A stretch of DNA of 64,000 bases, from positions 1-64,000 of the forward strand of contig NZ_STFF01000005.1 in NCBI RefSeq assembly GCF_004834005.1, given 5' to 3'. Positions 35,143-43,936 of the stretch are shown here, piece after piece. Both the position numbers and the translations under genes were made by a program. The DNA is from Niastella caeni. Lineage in GTDB: Bacteria; Bacteroidota; Bacteroidia; Chitinophagales; Chitinophagaceae. The notes under the pieces are model-generated. The model was not told the origin of the DNA and made no database searches. It saw only the letters and a program-made list of their open reading frames with translations. Each line of letters starts with the position of its first letter. Within the stretch, counting starts at the first letter, position 1.

Positions 35143-36723
35143 ATGAAAAGAACTACAATCCTGTTGGTAGGAGCCTGTTTTTTAGTGTTTAATGTAGTAG
35201 CGCAACCTAAATACGAGTTTAGGGCAGCGTGGATTGCTACTGTTGACAACATTGACTGGCCAACGAGAGGTAATTATAATACTGAAAGCCAGAAAGCAGA
35301 GTATATACATCTGCTTGATATGCATAAGCGTAATGGCTTGAACGCCGTCATTGTACAGGTGCGACCCTGTGCTGATGCGTTTTACCCCTCGCAATATGAG
35401 CCCTGGAGCCAATGGCTTACCGGTAAACAAGGCAAGGCGCCCGTGCCATACTACGATCCCATGCAGTTTATGGTGGAAGAAGCGCATAAGCGCGGTATGG
35501 AATTCCATGCCTGGTGTAACCCCTATCGTGCTGAGTTCCAGATAGGAAAATCGTCCATTGCGGCTAACCATATTACCAAAATGCATCCCGAGTGGTTTTT
35601 AAGCTATGGCGGAACCCGCTACTTCGACCCCGGTAATAAGGAAGCGCAACATTATGTGGTGAACGTTATTCGCGATATCGTAAGCCGTTATGATATTGAT
35701 GCTGTTCACTTTGACGATTATTTCTACCCATACCCCATTTCGGGAAAAGAGTTTCCTGATAAGGACTCCTACCAAAAATATGGTAATGGTTTAAGTCTGG
35801 CCGACTGGCGCCGCAGTAATACCGATTCCATTATTTTGAAATTGAGCAATGCGATAAAAGAAGAGAACCGGCTTTGCCGTTTTGGGATCTCCCCCTTTGC
35901 CATTTGGAAGAACCGCAGCCAGGACCCGGAGGGAAGCGAAACCCAGTCGATGACCAATTATAATGAGCTGTATGCCGACATTTTGCTTTGGCTGAAAAGC
36001 GGGTGGATCGATTACGTAGCTCCCCAGATCTATTTTGAGTTTGGCCATCCGCGAGCTGCGTATGAAGTGCTGCTCGACTGGTGGGCAAAGCACAGCTATG
36101 GCAGACATTGTTATGTTGGACTGGGCATTTTTAAAGCTGGTACCAACGCGGCCTGGCGCGATAAGACCCAAATTCCCCGTCAGATTCAAGCCATGCGTAA
36201 ATACCCCGAAATTCAGGGCGCTATTTATTTCAGTACCGCGTCATTTTTGAAAAATCCTTTAGGCTGGAACGATAGCCTGCGGTTCAATTATTATAAAGAA
36301 CCGGCGCTGGTTCCCCCCATGTCGTGGCTTGATTCGGTTCGGCCCGGCACCCCCGATGTAGTTTCCATAAAACCGGTTGATACCACACTGCGGATAGAAG
36401 TTGTAAGAACGACCGCTGATAAAAGAAAGATAAAGGCCTACCGGTTATATGCCTGTTATAACGAAGAATACAGTAACAACAATTTCTACAATGCCCAATT
36501 AATAGGTTGCCGGTTCGATCAGTGTGATACCTGCGTTTTTTATGCCCCGTTACGATCTGATAAGAAATTCGTTCGGTTTTACGTAACAACGCTCGATGAT
36601 GAGAATAATGAAAGCAAGCCCTATCCCAACTGGCCAATTAAGCTGGAAGCAGTAAAGGTTGACAGGCTGGGCTGGACGCTCAACAAGGAAACGAATACCG
36701 CGGCAATCCCCCCAACCCCCTAG
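35143..36723 (+). CDS. Glycosyl hydrolase-like 10 (GHL10/DUF187) protein
   Basis: A 526-residue secreted protein: signal peptide (MKRTTILLVGACFLVFNVVA, then Q), a GHL10 TIM barrel from about 25 to 370, and a C-terminal beta domain (about 390-510) resembling an Fn3-like module. Barrel landmarks are YEFRAAWIATVDNIDWPT, GLNAVIVQVRPCADAFY, MEFHAWCNPYRA, RYDIDAVHFDDYFYPYP and FGISPFAIWKNR, all characteristic of YngK-type proteins, which are thought to act on cell-wall or exported glycans. Catalytic acids cannot be fixed with certainty. It follows the MarR gene and is ended by a terminator. Confidence 0.87.
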   Translation: MKRTTILLVGACFLVFNVVAQPKYEFRAAWIATVDNIDWPTRGNYNTESQKAEYIHLLDMHKRNGLNAVIVQVRPCADAFYPSQYEPWSQWLTGKQGKAPVPYYDPMQFMVEEAHKRGMEFHAWCNPYRAEFQIGKSSIAANHITKMHPEWFLSYGGTRYFDPGNKEAQHYVVNVIRDIVSRYDIDAVHFDDYFYPYPISGKEFPDKDSYQKYGNGLSLADWRRSNTDSIILKLSNAIKEENRLCRFGISPFAIWKNRSQDPEGSETQSMTNYNELYADILLWLKSGWIDYVAPQIYFEFGHPRAAYEVLLDWWAKHSYGRHCYVGLGIFKAGTNAAWRDKTQIPRQIQAMRKYPEIQGAIYFSTASFLKNPLGWNDSLRFNYYKEPALVPPMSWLDSVRPGTPDVVSIKPVDTTLRIEVVRTTADKRKIKAYRLYACYNEEYSNNNFYNAQLIGCRFDQCDTCVFYAPLRSDKKFVRFYVTTLDDENNESKPYPNWPIKLEAVKVDRLGWTLNKETNTAAIPPTP

Positions 36724-36778
36724 AAGGGAGTTTGGGTTACCGGTTGCCAGTTACCAGATACCGGGTTAAAGATATGAG

Positions 36779-36809
36779 AGAGGCTTCTTTAATGGGAGCC
36801 TCTTTTTTT
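36779..36809 (+). terminator. Intrinsic terminator after the GHL10 gene
   Basis: AGAGGCT (36779-36785) pairs with AGCCTCT (36797-36803), followed by a T-run to 36809. Upstream, 36735-36765 carries words of the type GGTTACCGGTTGCCAGTTACC that recur at 38811-38842. Confidence 0.75.
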
Positions 36810-36850
36810 GTTGTGAGGCCAAACCGACCCCCACTCTCAACCTATTTTTC

Positions 36851-36858
36851 TACCTTTG
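36851..36858 (+). promoter_or_regulatory. -7 promoter element of the aminotransferase gene
   Basis: TACCTTTG matches TAnnTTTG exactly and lies 117 bases before ATG 36975. No good TTTG box is found at the expected distance upstream, so confidence is limited. Confidence 0.4.
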
Positions 36859-36974
36859 CCCACCAGTTACGCCCCCATTCAGCGTTAATTGTGCGAATAT
36901 TAGTGAATGATGCTATGTCGGGGGCCAACCACAAGCCACAAACCACAAACAATAAACCATAAACAGAATTCAAT

Positions 36975-38192
36975 ATGCCTGGCTTTGAACTTTTTGGCGC
37001 CGAAGAACGCAAACACGTAAATGATGTGCTGGAAACCGGTATCCTGATGCGATTTGGTTTCGATGGACCCCGCAAAGGGATCTGGAAAGCAAAAGAACTG
37101 GAAGCAGCTATCAGCAAGAAATTTGACTGTCAATATACACACCTCGTTTCAAGCGGCACCACTGCCCTCACTACCGTGTTGAGTGCGTTGGGGATCGGCT
37201 ATGGCGATGAGGTAATTATGCCCACATTTACTTTTGTGGCCAGTTTTGAATCAATCATCAGCGTAGGTGCTATTCCTGTTCTGGTTGACGTAGATGATAC
37301 ACTGACCCTGAACCCGGAAGCGGTTCGCAAAGCTATTACGCCTAAAACAAAATGCGTAATGCCCGTGCATATGTGCGGCGCTATGGCCGATATGGATGCC
37401 CTGCAGAAAATTTGTAAAGAACATAAGCTGCTGTTGCTCGAAGATGCCTGCCAAAGTTTTGGCGCCACTTATAAAGGAAAATACCTGGGCACCATTGGCG
37501 ATGCCGGCTGCTATTCATTCGACTTCGTAAAAATAGTTACCTGCGGTGAAGGCGGTGCTATCGTAACAAATCGTGAAGATGTTTATATCAACAGCGATGG
37601 GTTCAGCGATCATGGTCACGATCATAAAGGAGTTGATCGCGGCGCCGATCTGCATCCGTTCCTGGGTTATAATTTCCGTATTTCTGAACTGCATGCCGCT
37701 GTGGGACTGGCGCAATTCAACCGACTGGAAGAATTTGTGGCTAAACAACGCGCCAGCCACGCGCAATTAAAAGCTATTTTGGCGCAGGTACCGGAGATCA
37801 GCTTCCGCCGTATTATAGATGAGGCTGGTGATAGCTGCACCTTCTTAAGCTGGTTCTTACCAACCCGGGAATTAACCGAGGCTGTAGTTGCAGAATTGAA
37901 AGCGCAGAATAGCTGGGGCGGTAATTTCTATTGGTTCGATCACAACTGGCATTACATCCGCAAATGGGAGCACCTGAAAAAAGGCGTTACTTTAAATGCG
38001 CTGCATCCCGAATACAAAGCAGCCATCCTGCAACAAGCCAATAAAGATTTTTCAGCCAGCGACGCGGTGATGAGCCGGGGAATCTCAACCCAGATCACGT
38101 TATTAACCACCGAACAACAACTGAAAGAGAAAGGCGAAAAAATAGTAAGTGCGGTTAAAAAAGTATTGGCTGCGCAAAAGATCTCTGCCTAA
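36975..38192 (+). CDS. DegT/DnrJ/EryC1/StrS aminotransferase, KdnA-like
   Basis: A 405-residue PLP-dependent sugar aminotransferase. The PLP lysine is Lys186 in SFDFVKIVTCGEGG, and VSSGTTALTTVLSALG forms the phosphate-binding region. The sequence follows the pattern I associate with KdnA, the 8-amino-3,8-dideoxy-KDO transaminase of Shewanella: MPGFELFGAEE start, SDHGHDHKGVDRGADLHP, YNFRISELHAAVGLAQ, FYWFDHNWHY and AVMSRGIS. That would make an amino sugar for the inner core of lipopolysaccharide. The partner oxidase KdnB is not encoded in the window. The specific substrate assignment comes from recalled similarity and needs a search. Confidence 0.85.
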   Translation: MPGFELFGAEERKHVNDVLETGILMRFGFDGPRKGIWKAKELEAAISKKFDCQYTHLVSSGTTALTTVLSALGIGYGDEVIMPTFTFVASFESIISVGAIPVLVDVDDTLTLNPEAVRKAITPKTKCVMPVHMCGAMADMDALQKICKEHKLLLLEDACQSFGATYKGKYLGTIGDAGCYSFDFVKIVTCGEGGAIVTNREDVYINSDGFSDHGHDHKGVDRGADLHPFLGYNFRISELHAAVGLAQFNRLEEFVAKQRASHAQLKAILAQVPEISFRRIIDEAGDSCTFLSWFLPTRELTEAVVAELKAQNSWGGNFYWFDHNWHYIRKWEHLKKGVTLNALHPEYKAAILQQANKDFSASDAVMSRGISTQITLLTTEQQLKEKGEKIVSAVKKVLAAQKISA

Positions 38193-38220
38193 CGATAATT
38201 TTAATATCGGGCCGGCGTTT

Positions 38221-38252
38221 AGAAGATGATCCCTGCCTGGGGATCATCTTCT
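38221..38252 (+). terminator. Intrinsic terminator
   Basis: A perfect 13-base inverted repeat AGAAGATGATCCC (38221-38233) and GGGATCATCTTCT (38240-38252) around a 6-base loop, 28 bases past the aminotransferase stop. The T-rich tail is weak (CTATTTG). Confidence 0.7.
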
Positions 38253-38281
38253 ATTTGCATGAAAAACCAGCGTATTGTAAA

Positions 38282-38809
38282 ATGAAAAGAACCGCTTTCT
38301 CTATAAGAACAGGTTTGTTCCTTTGTTTGGGTACATTACTCATTGCTACGGCCTGTAATAATAATTCATCTCAAAAAAACACAAAGCCATTATTAAGCGA
38401 TTCTGCCCGGGCTGCCAATAAAAGGATCGATAGCCTCAGAAGAGCGTCTTACCGCAATAACGACCTTTCTATCATCTTCCTCGATGCCACTTCACAGATC
38501 ATGCAAGCGCAAATGGTGTTGGAGAAAGCCGATTATGCCGGCAATAAACCGCAGATGGTAGATAGCCTGATCATCAATAGCGACAGTGGCGATTCTTTAT
38601 ACTATGCGCTGCGGAGAATGTATATGGCAGCAACTGCGTTTGCAGAAACGGAAGAACAAAGAGCCAGGTTCAATGCTATGACCATGCCCGACAGCACCAA
38701 GCTCTGGTTGCAGAAACACTTTAAAGGATCAACACCATCAGGCGCCCTCAGTGCCTTAACAAAGTTCCAAAACGACTGCACCGTAATTAATAAGATAATT
38801 CGGAAGTAA
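38282..38809 (+). CDS. Hypothetical lipoprotein
   Basis: A 175-residue protein from ATG 38282 (the frame opens at 38255, immediately after a terminator, and would spoil the signal sequence). The lipobox is TLLIATAC, followed by an Asn/Ser-rich tether (NNNSSQKNTK). The mature part is helical and charged, with no recognised domain; MVLEKADYAG and YYALRRMYMAATAFAETEEQ look like long amphipathic helices. Probably attached to the outer membrane. It does not appear to belong to an operon. Confidence 0.7.
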   Translation: MKRTAFSIRTGLFLCLGTLLIATACNNNSSQKNTKPLLSDSARAANKRIDSLRRASYRNNDLSIIFLDATSQIMQAQMVLEKADYAGNKPQMVDSLIINSDSGDSLYYALRRMYMAATAFAETEEQRARFNAMTMPDSTKLWLQKHFKGSTPSGALSALTKFQNDCTVINKIIRK

Positions 38810-38990
38810 GCGGTTGCCGGTTACCAGTTGCCAGTTACCGGTTTCAAGACCCTGAGCATGAGCAGTCGAAAGGCCTGACACAGGCATCGAGCGAAATCGG
38901 GATGCCGTTTCACAGCTTGCCAGTCACATCCAGTGGAGGGGGTACAAATTGCAGAGCTTTCTGCTTGTGGCTTTTAGCTGTATTCACCAC

Positions 38991-39365
38991 TCACCTCTTT
39001 CCCTCCAGTTTATTAGCATATTCCAGCGAGCCCAGGCGGAACCGCAGCGGAATGCGGGTGGTTTTTTCGAACTGAAGCTCCTTTTTGCAAAAAAAGCCAA
39101 ACCGAAGCGTATAAAAATTGTTACCTATTGTATTAACGGCGGCCGGCGTGGCAAAAGCAGGCTGCACAGTCATTTCTGCCTGTTTTGATAGCTGAACCCC
39201 AGTTGTTAGTAACTTTTTGGGCCTATCATACATAGAAACCGGGGCCACTTTTACCGGTGAAAACAACATATAACGAGATGTTATATTTACCTGGTTTTGA
39301 GCCGAAATATTCCCCGATTTAAATAAAAAAGCCGCAAACACAAATATTTTACAAAATGGTTTCAC
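38991..39365 (-). CDS. Secreted hypothetical protein, GTG start
   Basis: A 124-residue protein read from GTG 39365, which gives a credible signal peptide (VKPFCKIFVFAAFLFKSGNI, then SAQ). The frame continues upstream to 39521, but that would run into the start of rpoN on the other strand. The C-terminus LRFGFFCKKELQFEKTTRIP, then LRFRLGSLEYANKLEG, looks conserved and contains a beta-rich pattern. I recognise no function. It is divergent from rpoN and shares its promoter region. Confidence 0.62.
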   Translation of the reverse strand: MKPFCKIFVFAAFLFKSGNISAQNQVNITSRYMLFSPVKVAPVSMYDRPKKLLTTGVQLSKQAEMTVQPAFATPAAVNTIGNNFYTLRFGFFCKKELQFEKTTRIPLRFRLGSLEYANKLEGKR

Positions 39366-39469
39366 AACGTTGATTACATTTGTCTGTAAATTTACGGCCT
39401 GATTTTTGTGGTTGCCGCAAATTTTTTTAAAATTTTTTTGGCGACTAACTGAATAAAATATTGACGCAC

Positions 39470-40960
39470 ATGGCATTGAGTCAAAGTTTACAGCAAAAGC
39501 TATTACAAAAACTTTCTCCACAGCAGATTCAGCTGATGAAGCTGCTGCAGGTGCCTACGGCTAATTTAGAAGAACGGATTAAAGAAGAACTGGAAGAGAA
39601 TCCGGCTTTGGAATTATCCGAGGAAAATCATGATGACCAATTTGATAACGAGACTAAAGACGAGTTCGACAGCAGTGATGAAGAGGATTTTGATGTAGAT
39701 GGCAGCGAAGATGAGTATGACAATATCGATATCAGTGAGTATGTAGGAGATGAAGATGGCGAAATTGCTGATTACAAATTGCGGGATGATAACTATCCCG
39801 AAATGGATGACAAGAAAGTTGTTCCATATCGCATAGAAACGTCTTTTCATGAGCACCTGTTGGGTCAGTTGGGCATGATGAAGATGAGTGATAATGAACG
39901 CAGGATTGCCGAACAAATAGTAGGTAGTATTGACGATGATGGTTACCTGCGCCGCGAAACAGCCGCTATTGTAGATGACCTGGCATTCAGGCAGAATATT
40001 GAAACAAATGAACAGGAAGTAGAGAAGGTGATCAGGCTGGTACAGCAATTCGATCCACCGGGAGTATGCGCCCGCGACCTGCAGGAATGTTTGTTATTGC
40101 AATTGTTCCGTCAGCAACGTGAAGGCAGAAATGTTGACAAGGCTATTGACGTGCTCACCGATTATTTTGATGAGTTTACCAAAAAGCACTACGATAAAAT
40201 TCAACGTGGACTGAACCTGGATGATGAAGGATTGAAAGATGTGATCAGCCACATTATTCGCCTTACGCCAAAACCCGGCGGTAATCATGGCGACATAAAC
40301 AAAGCGGAAAGTTATGTAGTGCCCGATTTCTTTGTATACAACAACGGCGGCAAGCTGGAGCTTACACTTAACTCGAAGAACGCGCCCGATCTGCGCATCA
40401 GCGAAGGATATCGCGATATGTTGCGCGAATACGATAAAGGCAGCAAGAAAGATAAGCGGCAGAAAGAAGCGATCCTTTTCATCAAACAAAAGATCGATGC
40501 GGCCAAATGGTTTATTGATGCCATTAAACAACGGCAGCATACGCTTAGCAGCGTTATGGAAACCATTATGTCGTATCAGCGGGAGTTTTTCCTTACCGGC
40601 GATGAAACAACGCTGAAGCCCATGATCCTGAAAGATATTGCAGAGCGGACCGGGCTCGATATTTCTACCGTAAGCCGCGTGGCCAACAGCAAGTTTGTGC
40701 AAACGGAGTTTGGTACATACCGGTTGAAGTTCTTCTTTAGCGAATCGCTCAGCACCGATAGCGGCGAAGAGGTTTCTACCCGCGAAGTAAAGAAAATACT
40801 CAGCGACCTGATAGAAGGCGAGAGCAAGAAGAAACCTTTAAGCGACGAAAAACTCACCGAGCTATTGCAGGAAAAAGGTTATAATATTGCACGGCGAACC
40901 GTTGCCAAATACCGCGAACAACTGAATATTCCGGTAGCCCGGTTACGGAAAGAATTGTAA
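39470..40960 (+). CDS. rpoN: RNA polymerase sigma-54 factor
   Basis: A 496-residue sigma-54 from ATG 39470 (MALSQSLQQKLLQKLSPQQI; the TTG three codons upstream is less likely). Region I is the Gln/Leu-rich activator-contact segment (LMKLLQVPTANLEERIKEEL). Region II is a strongly acidic stretch of about 45 residues (DEFDSSDEEDFDVDGSEDEY). Region III has the core-binding domain, the helix-turn-helix around RTGLDISTVSRVANSKFVQT, and the RpoN box ARRTVAKYRE at about 474-483. Transcription by this factor needs enhancer-binding ATPases, none of which are encoded here. A perfect -7 element TACATTTG lies at 39375-39382. The PAP2-like gene follows after 13 bases. Confidence 0.96.
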   Translation: MALSQSLQQKLLQKLSPQQIQLMKLLQVPTANLEERIKEELEENPALELSEENHDDQFDNETKDEFDSSDEEDFDVDGSEDEYDNIDISEYVGDEDGEIADYKLRDDNYPEMDDKKVVPYRIETSFHEHLLGQLGMMKMSDNERRIAEQIVGSIDDDGYLRRETAAIVDDLAFRQNIETNEQEVEKVIRLVQQFDPPGVCARDLQECLLLQLFRQQREGRNVDKAIDVLTDYFDEFTKKHYDKIQRGLNLDDEGLKDVISHIIRLTPKPGGNHGDINKAESYVVPDFFVYNNGGKLELTLNSKNAPDLRISEGYRDMLREYDKGSKKDKRQKEAILFIKQKIDAAKWFIDAIKQRQHTLSSVMETIMSYQREFFLTGDETTLKPMILKDIAERTGLDISTVSRVANSKFVQTEFGTYRLKFFFSESLSTDSGEEVSTREVKKILSDLIEGESKKKPLSDEKLTELLQEKGYNIARRTVAKYREQLNIPVARLRKEL

Positions 40961-40973
40961 TAGAAATTTGTTT

Positions 40974-41633
40974 ATGTCAACAACCACCCTCACTGCCCTG
41001 CCTCCCAAACAACCAGCGATCGTCAGGGCATTGGCACATTTGTTTTCTTATATCTTTCATCCGTTATTTATTCCGGCATATGTTACTGCCTTTTTGGTGT
41101 TTGTTGATCCCTATGCATTTGCCGGGGTCACTTATAAATACAAATTATTCCGGCTTATTTCTGTTTTCTTCAATACCGCGTTGATACCGGGGTTTGCTGT
41201 TTTTTTAATGTGGCGGTTGAAGCTGATAGCATCCATGCAGTTGCGCACGCAAAAAGAAAGGATAATCCCCTATGCTGCTGCGATGATCTTTTACTTCTGG
41301 GCCTGGTACGTATTTCATAAACAAGCCGATAATCCGCAAGCCTTTACTGATTTTTTATTAGGGTCGTTCCTGGCTATTTGTGCTGCCTGGTTTTTGAACA
41401 TTGTTACCAAAGTAAGCATGCATGGTATTGGTGTAGGCGGCCTGGCGTTCTTCTTCCTGTTACAGGCATTCAACGGACAGGATGTTACCGGCATTTATTT
41501 TTCTATTGCCATTTTCATTGCCGGCCTTGTTTGCACTTCCCGCCTTATTGTTTCAGATCACACCCAACGGGAAATTTACCTCGGTTTTGTTGCCGGTGCT
41601 TTTTGCCAGTTGCTGGCGGTTTGGTTCCGGTAG
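40974..41633 (+). CDS. Divergent PAP2-like integral membrane protein
   Basis: A 219-residue protein from ATG 40974, with about six membrane segments. Its C-terminal half preserves a weak phosphatidic-acid phosphatase type 2 pattern: LRTQKERIIP (KxnRP-like), KVSMHGIGVGG in place of PSGH, and SRLIVSDHTQRE, which matches SR-x5-H-x3-D except that the last Asp is Glu. This suggests a lipid phosphatase-like fold with altered active-site details. It is 13 bases after rpoN and probably co-transcribed. Assignment as a functional phosphatase is uncertain. Confidence 0.7.
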   Translation: MSTTTLTALPPKQPAIVRALAHLFSYIFHPLFIPAYVTAFLVFVDPYAFAGVTYKYKLFRLISVFFNTALIPGFAVFLMWRLKLIASMQLRTQKERIIPYAAAMIFYFWAWYVFHKQADNPQAFTDFLLGSFLAICAAWFLNIVTKVSMHGIGVGGLAFFFLLQAFNGQDVTGIYFSIAIFIAGLVCTSRLIVSDHTQREIYLGFVAGAFCQLLAVWFR

Positions 41634-41754
41634 GAAAGGCAACGAGGCAACAAGACAGGAATGCGCGAAGCTGCTTAGAACGATTTCTAAACAAGTTTAA
41701 TGGTTTAGGTGCTCTTTCTTTATGCCTCAGTGCCTTGTTGCCTTAAAAAAAAGA

Positions 41755-41792
41755 AAAGCTCAATCATAGGGTACGATCCTACATTGAGCTTT
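41755..41792 (-). terminator. Intrinsic terminator of the L,D-transpeptidase-like gene
   Basis: AAAGCTCAAT (41755-41764) pairs with ATTGAGCTTT (41783-41792), with an inner TAGG/CCTA pair. On the minus strand a long T-rich tail follows (about 41745-41754). It lies 34 bases beyond the stop of the gene at 41826. Confidence 0.85.
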
Positions 41793-41825
41793 CTAACCTT
41801 CAAACCATCTGAAGTGGTGTCCTAT

Positions 41826-42611
41826 CTAACCATTCAAAACTTTTGACTTTTGGATATAATTTTTTGAGGGATGGTAAATGAACAGGCACGAACCATCCTT
41901 AATTGTTTCAATAACTTTTCCGGTTTCTTTTTGGGGCAGTGCAGGGCATCCGAAGCTGCGACCGTTTATGGGGCTGCGGCTTAAAAAGTTATCGCCAACA
42001 TAATTTGAACCATGGATGACAATGTTCCGTTCGTCGGCTTTGTCGTTAAAACTTTTTTCCAGTCCTTCAATTTTTAAAGCCAGTCCGTGGCTGCCATAAT
42101 ACGTATAGCGGGTTACATAAAATCCGAGACTGCTTTTGTGCGATTCGGGGCTATTGGAAAAAGACCGGGCATATTCGCCACCAGAATTGCGGCCATGCGC
42201 TACCCAGGTATTTATAAGCACTTTCTTTTCGGCCATATCAATTACATAAAAACGCTTTCTGCGCGACGACTGACTGAAATCGCAAATGGAAAGCACTTCA
42301 TTCTTCATCACTTTTCCGCATTCCACCAGGTTTTTATATCCTTTCAGCGCATACTCAAAAGCTTTTATGGAGAGGCCGACTTTTTTCAGGTTCATTACAT
42401 TGTACAGGTCCAGCGCTTCTTCTGCCAGCATTGCTGCGGCTGATTTGGTGATCTCTTTAGTTGTTGCCGTATCCCGAACAACCAGGGCAGTTGATGCATT
42501 AACCACACCAATTTCCTTTGCCTCATTTCCCGTGCCGGTTGAATTTACCGGCGACACTGCCAAAATGCACAACAATGCACCGAATGACATTGATTTGTAA
42601 GTTCTTTTCAT
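41826..42611 (-). CDS. Murein L,D-transpeptidase catalytic-domain family protein (YkuD_2) 1
   Basis: A 261-residue exported protein with an N-terminal signal sequence (MKRTYKSMSFGALLCILAVS). The catalytic domain shows FYVIDMAEKKVLINTWVAHG, NSPESHKSSLGFYVT, then IVIHGSNYV and the nucleophile in RSFGCPALP (Cys within SFGCP). These are the His and Cys elements of the YkuD_2 family. It is expected to make or exchange 3-3 peptide cross-links in peptidoglycan or to attach proteins to it. A paralogue lies at 56805-57605. Confidence 0.87.
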   Translation of the reverse strand: MKRTYKSMSFGALLCILAVSPVNSTGTGNEAKEIGVVNASTALVVRDTATTKEITKSAAAMLAEEALDLYNVMNLKKVGLSIKAFEYALKGYKNLVECGKVMKNEVLSICDFSQSSRRKRFYVIDMAEKKVLINTWVAHGRNSGGEYARSFSNSPESHKSSLGFYVTRYTYYGSHGLALKIEGLEKSFNDKADERNIVIHGSNYVGDNFLSRSPINGRSFGCPALPQKETGKVIETIKDGSCLFIYHPSKNYIQKSKVLNG

Positions 42612-42796
42612 AGGTTAATTGAACATAAGCGATTTGCGACTATTGATTCAAAACAACACCGCTTTAAAACGAAGCAACAGATAAAATATTTTCGCTCTAT
42701 GTGGCAGAAAAGCTATGATTTCCAGATCCTATGTAGATTGAATTATAAGGGTGTAGGGGAAATTACTTATTACTAGGTAAGTGCTTGGAGTGCAGG

Positions 42797-43831
42797 TTAA
42801 TTACCGTTGGCGCCGCCCCCTTTTTGAATATTAAATTCACTGGCGTAAATTTTAATAAGCACCAGGAATAAGGAAATGAGGATGGGGCCGAATATGAGGC
42901 CGATAAAACCAAATAGGCTTACCCCGATAATTACCCCGAAGCCGGTGATCAGGGGATGAACATCGCCGATGCGCTTCAGCACCCAAAAGCGGAACAGGTT
43001 GTCGACCGTACCAATGATACCTAAGCCATATAAAAGCATAATGATGCCTTTTCCGGAGTTACCAGCAGCAAAGAAAAGCAGGCTTACCGGGATATAGGCA
43101 ATGGCTGCTCCCACAACGGGCAGCATGGCGGTGATACAGGTAATTACAAACCAAAACCAGGGTTCTTCAACTCCCAGTATAAGGTAGCCAATAAGGCCCA
43201 CTATTCCCTGCAGGATCGCGATCAGGGGAATACCGATCGCATTCGAATATACCATGCTGTTAAGCTCTTTGCGCAGCAGCAGCGTATTTTCATCTTTCAG
43301 GGGCACCCAGTCATAAAAGCTGGATTCCATCTTGCGGCCATCTACCAGCATAAAGTATAATATGAAATACATGATCACAATGCCGAAAATTGTATCGAAC
43401 GTAGAGGCCAGGATCTTCGGCACGGTATTGCTGCCCCAGGTGGTTATTTTATCCAGGTTGGCATCGGTCAGGATCTGGATCTTATACTGGCTTTCTATTT
43501 TTTCAATAAACGCCTGCAGCGAAGACAGTACTTCCTGCGAGTGCTCCATGGCAAACGCAATTTTAGTGGTGAGCATATTTATGACCAGTAAAATGGGCAG
43601 CAGAATGATCAGGAACGATAATAGCATGAGTATGGCAGCGGTGAGGCTTTTATTCCACTTATACCGGCCCTGCAGAATGAACATCCATTTACGTAACAGC
43701 ACATACAGGGTATAAGCTCCCAGGAAGGCAGGTATCATGTAGCTTAACTGGTTGAACAGAATTATACCAAGGGTGATAATGGTGGCCAGTATCAATATTT
43801 GCCTAATGGAATTATTGGGAATTTGCTTCAT
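42797..43831 (-). CDS. AI-2E family transporter
   Basis: A 344-residue integral membrane protein of the AI-2 exporter superfamily with about eight membrane segments. Conserved stretches are AAILMLLSFLIILLPILLVI near the N-terminus, FGIVIMYFILYFMLVDG, and the C-terminal run VGAAIAYIPVSLLFFAAGNS, VHPLITGFGVIIGVSLFGFI and GPILISLFLVLIKIY. Members export signalling molecules or other small compounds; the substrate here is unknown. A REP-like palindrome lies upstream, between it and the MATE gene on the same strand. Confidence 0.9.
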   Translation of the reverse strand: MKQIPNNSIRQILILATIITLGIILFNQLSYMIPAFLGAYTLYVLLRKWMFILQGRYKWNKSLTAAILMLLSFLIILLPILLVINMLTTKIAFAMEHSQEVLSSLQAFIEKIESQYKIQILTDANLDKITTWGSNTVPKILASTFDTIFGIVIMYFILYFMLVDGRKMESSFYDWVPLKDENTLLLRKELNSMVYSNAIGIPLIAILQGIVGLIGYLILGVEEPWFWFVITCITAMLPVVGAAIAYIPVSLLFFAAGNSGKGIIMLLYGLGIIGTVDNLFRFWVLKRIGDVHPLITGFGVIIGVSLFGFIGLIFGPILISLFLVLIKIYASEFNIQKGGGANGN

Positions 43832-43889
43832 GCAGGTTGTAACTGAGGATTAAAAATAACTAATAATTGCAAAAGCCATTCCGCTAATA

Positions 43890-43920
43890 GCCGTGCCACG
43901 GTTCAAAACCGTGGCACGGC
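43890..43920. repeat. REP-like palindrome, copy 3 (perfect)
   Basis: A perfect 14-3-14 inverted repeat (43890-43903, loop CAA, 43907-43920) with the core GCCACGGTT/AACCGTGGC shared with copies 1 and 2. Unlike those, it lies between two genes on the same strand (MATE then AI-2E). Confidence 0.85.
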
Positions 43921-43936
43921 TTGCAAAAGCAGTTCG

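Noticed and set aside
40094..40702. 202-residue antisense frame inside rpoN
   Set aside because: It lies opposite well-conserved sigma-54 regions and shows no domain or start signal of its own.
43912..43924. Sigma-54 promoter (TGGCAC...TTGC)
   Set aside because: The spacing is 3 bases instead of 5, and the match is created by the right arm of the REP-like palindrome.
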